Source: an uncultured Actinoplanes sp.
GTDB taxonomy: Bacteria; Actinomycetota; Actinomycetes; Mycobacteriales; Micromonosporaceae
Length of the DNA: 12,981 bases
Direction of reading: 5' to 3'
NCBI GenBank assembly: GCA_934667465.1
Contig: CAKUMG010000070.1
Location: 1 to 12,981 of the forward strand
This document shows, piece by piece, positions 12,640-12,981 of the stretch; the first letter of the stretch is position 1; every line of letters starts with the position of its first letter. The notes beneath the pieces are model-generated. The model saw only the letters and a program-made list of their open reading frames with translations, was not told where the DNA came from and did not search any database. The position numbers and the translations under genes were made by a program.

Positions 12640-12705
12640 GGGGCGGCGGGTGCGGGGCGCGGGGTGGGGGTTGGGCGGGGGGAAAGGAAAGCGGGCGGGC
12701 GGGGG
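12640..12705 (+). other. G-rich tract with G-quadruplex potential upstream of ligD-type gene
   Basis: On the plus strand, seven runs of three to six G lie within 43 nt (12640-12643, 12648-12650, 12654-12657, 12661-12664, 12666-12670, 12673-12675, 12677-12682), with loops of 1-4 nt. Further runs continue to 12705. This satisfies the usual G3-N1-7 quadruplex rule several times over. It ends about 20 nt before the start codon at 12725 and is on the coding strand of that gene. Confidence 0.75.
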
Positions 12706-12711
12706 AGCCGT

Positions 12712-12717
12712 TACGTT
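12712..12717 (+). promoter_or_regulatory. Candidate -10 element of the ligD-type gene
   Basis: TACGTT ends 7 nt before the ATG at 12725, the same spacing seen at the TRAP permease start (TACGGT, 7 nt), and no Shine-Dalgarno sequence intervenes. This fits a leaderless transcript. Alternatively GGAAA (12686-12690), a 19-nt gap and GTT (12710-12712) resemble an ECF sigma-factor promoter. Confidence 0.35.
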
Positions 12718-12724
12718 GTGGGTC

Positions 12725-12981
12725 ATGGCTTCGAAGACGCCCGCTGTGGAGGTTGAGGCGGGGGAGCACACGGTTCGGATCTCCAATCCGGATCGGGTGT
12801 ACTTTCCCGAGCTCGGACTGACCAAGCTTGATCTTGTCGGCTACTACCGGGATGTCGGCGAGGGGATCGTGCGGGCGTTGCGGGGGCGGCCCTGCATGTT
12901 GCACCGCTTTCCCGACGGGCTGGCGGGGGAGAAGGTGCACCAGAAGCGGGTGCCGCACGGGGCGCCGCCCTGGTTGCAGAC
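12725..12981 (+). CDS. ligD: LigD-type NHEJ primase/polymerase domain protein, N-terminus only
   Basis: The first 85 codons are present and the gene runs off the right edge. The translation contains ISNPDRVYFPELGLTKLDLVGYY followed by RPCMLHRFPDG and GEKVHQKRVP, then APPWLQ. These are the conserved opening motifs of the archaeo-eukaryotic-primase-like polymerase domain of LigD, which fills and extends ends during Ku-dependent non-homologous end joining. The domain starts almost at the N-terminus, so no phosphoesterase domain precedes it. Whether a ligase domain follows, or whether this is a stand-alone polymerase as in many actinobacteria, cannot be seen. Codon use differs from the neighbours: G-ending GGG, GCG, GTG and TTG plus several T-ending codons, where the others prefer C-ending codons. 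It appears to start leaderless from TACGTT. Confidence 0.88.
   Translation, partial: MASKTPAVEVEAGEHTVRISNPDRVYFPELGLTKLDLVGYYRDVGEGIVRALRGRPCMLHRFPDGLAGEKVHQKRVPHGAPPWLQ

Overview
The window looks like a chromosomal segment of a high-GC actinobacterium. GC-ending codons dominate, several genes start with GTG, some starts look leaderless, and an NHEJ-type LigD polymerase domain is present. The overall style suggests Micromonosporaceae (Actinoplanes-like), but that placement is an inference and not proven by any marker here.

Layout. (1) 1-634, minus strand: the first 37 codons of an FAD-dependent oxidoreductase, then a three-gene tRNA unit transcribed right to left: tRNA-Arg(ACG), tRNA-Lys(CTT) and an odd CAT-anticodon tRNA. 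Upstream of the tRNAs lie a good sigma-70-type promoter (601-629), a 12-codon Lys/Arg-rich ORF with a ribosome-binding site (509-547) and a textbook intrinsic terminator (467-493) that ends 2 nt before tRNA-Arg. This arrangement resembles a transcription attenuator and is the most unusual thing in the window. (2) 635-3752, minus strand: a TRAP-type transporter made of a fused permease followed by a TAXI-family lipoprotein. A 38-bp tandem duplication at the end of the permease gene appears to have removed an ancestral ATGA overlap between the two. (3) 3753-3873: a divergent promoter region with a perfect 17-bp palindromic operator. (4) 3874-7855: a membrane-lipid neighbourhood with a CDP-alcohol phosphatidyltransferase (+), a fatty-acid desaturase (-), and, divergent from the desaturase, a NarL-family membrane histidine kinase and LuxR-type response regulator (+). 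The layout recalls the Bacillus DesK-DesR-des system, and a 16-bp element (15/16 identical) lies upstream of both divergent genes. (5) 7916-9723, minus strand: a two-gene unit with a secreted Ycf48/BNR-repeat protein and a two-TM membrane protein of unknown function. (6) 9833-10423 (+): an ABM-domain protein with a membrane tail. (7) 10650-12485 (+): a membrane sensor-PAS-GGDEF diguanylate cyclase with intact active and inhibitory sites. (8) 12725-end (+): the start of a LigD-type primase/polymerase domain gene, preceded by a very G-rich tract able to form G-quadruplexes.

Working together: the TRAP pair should form one uptake system. The kinase-regulator pair plausibly senses the membrane state and controls the divergent desaturase. 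The tRNA leader may let the supply of charged tRNA-Arg and tRNA-Lys control synthesis of those same tRNAs. I see no mobile elements, CRISPR arrays, rRNA genes or phage genes. No gene-free stretch exceeds 300 bases; the longest are 10424-10649 and 12486-12724.
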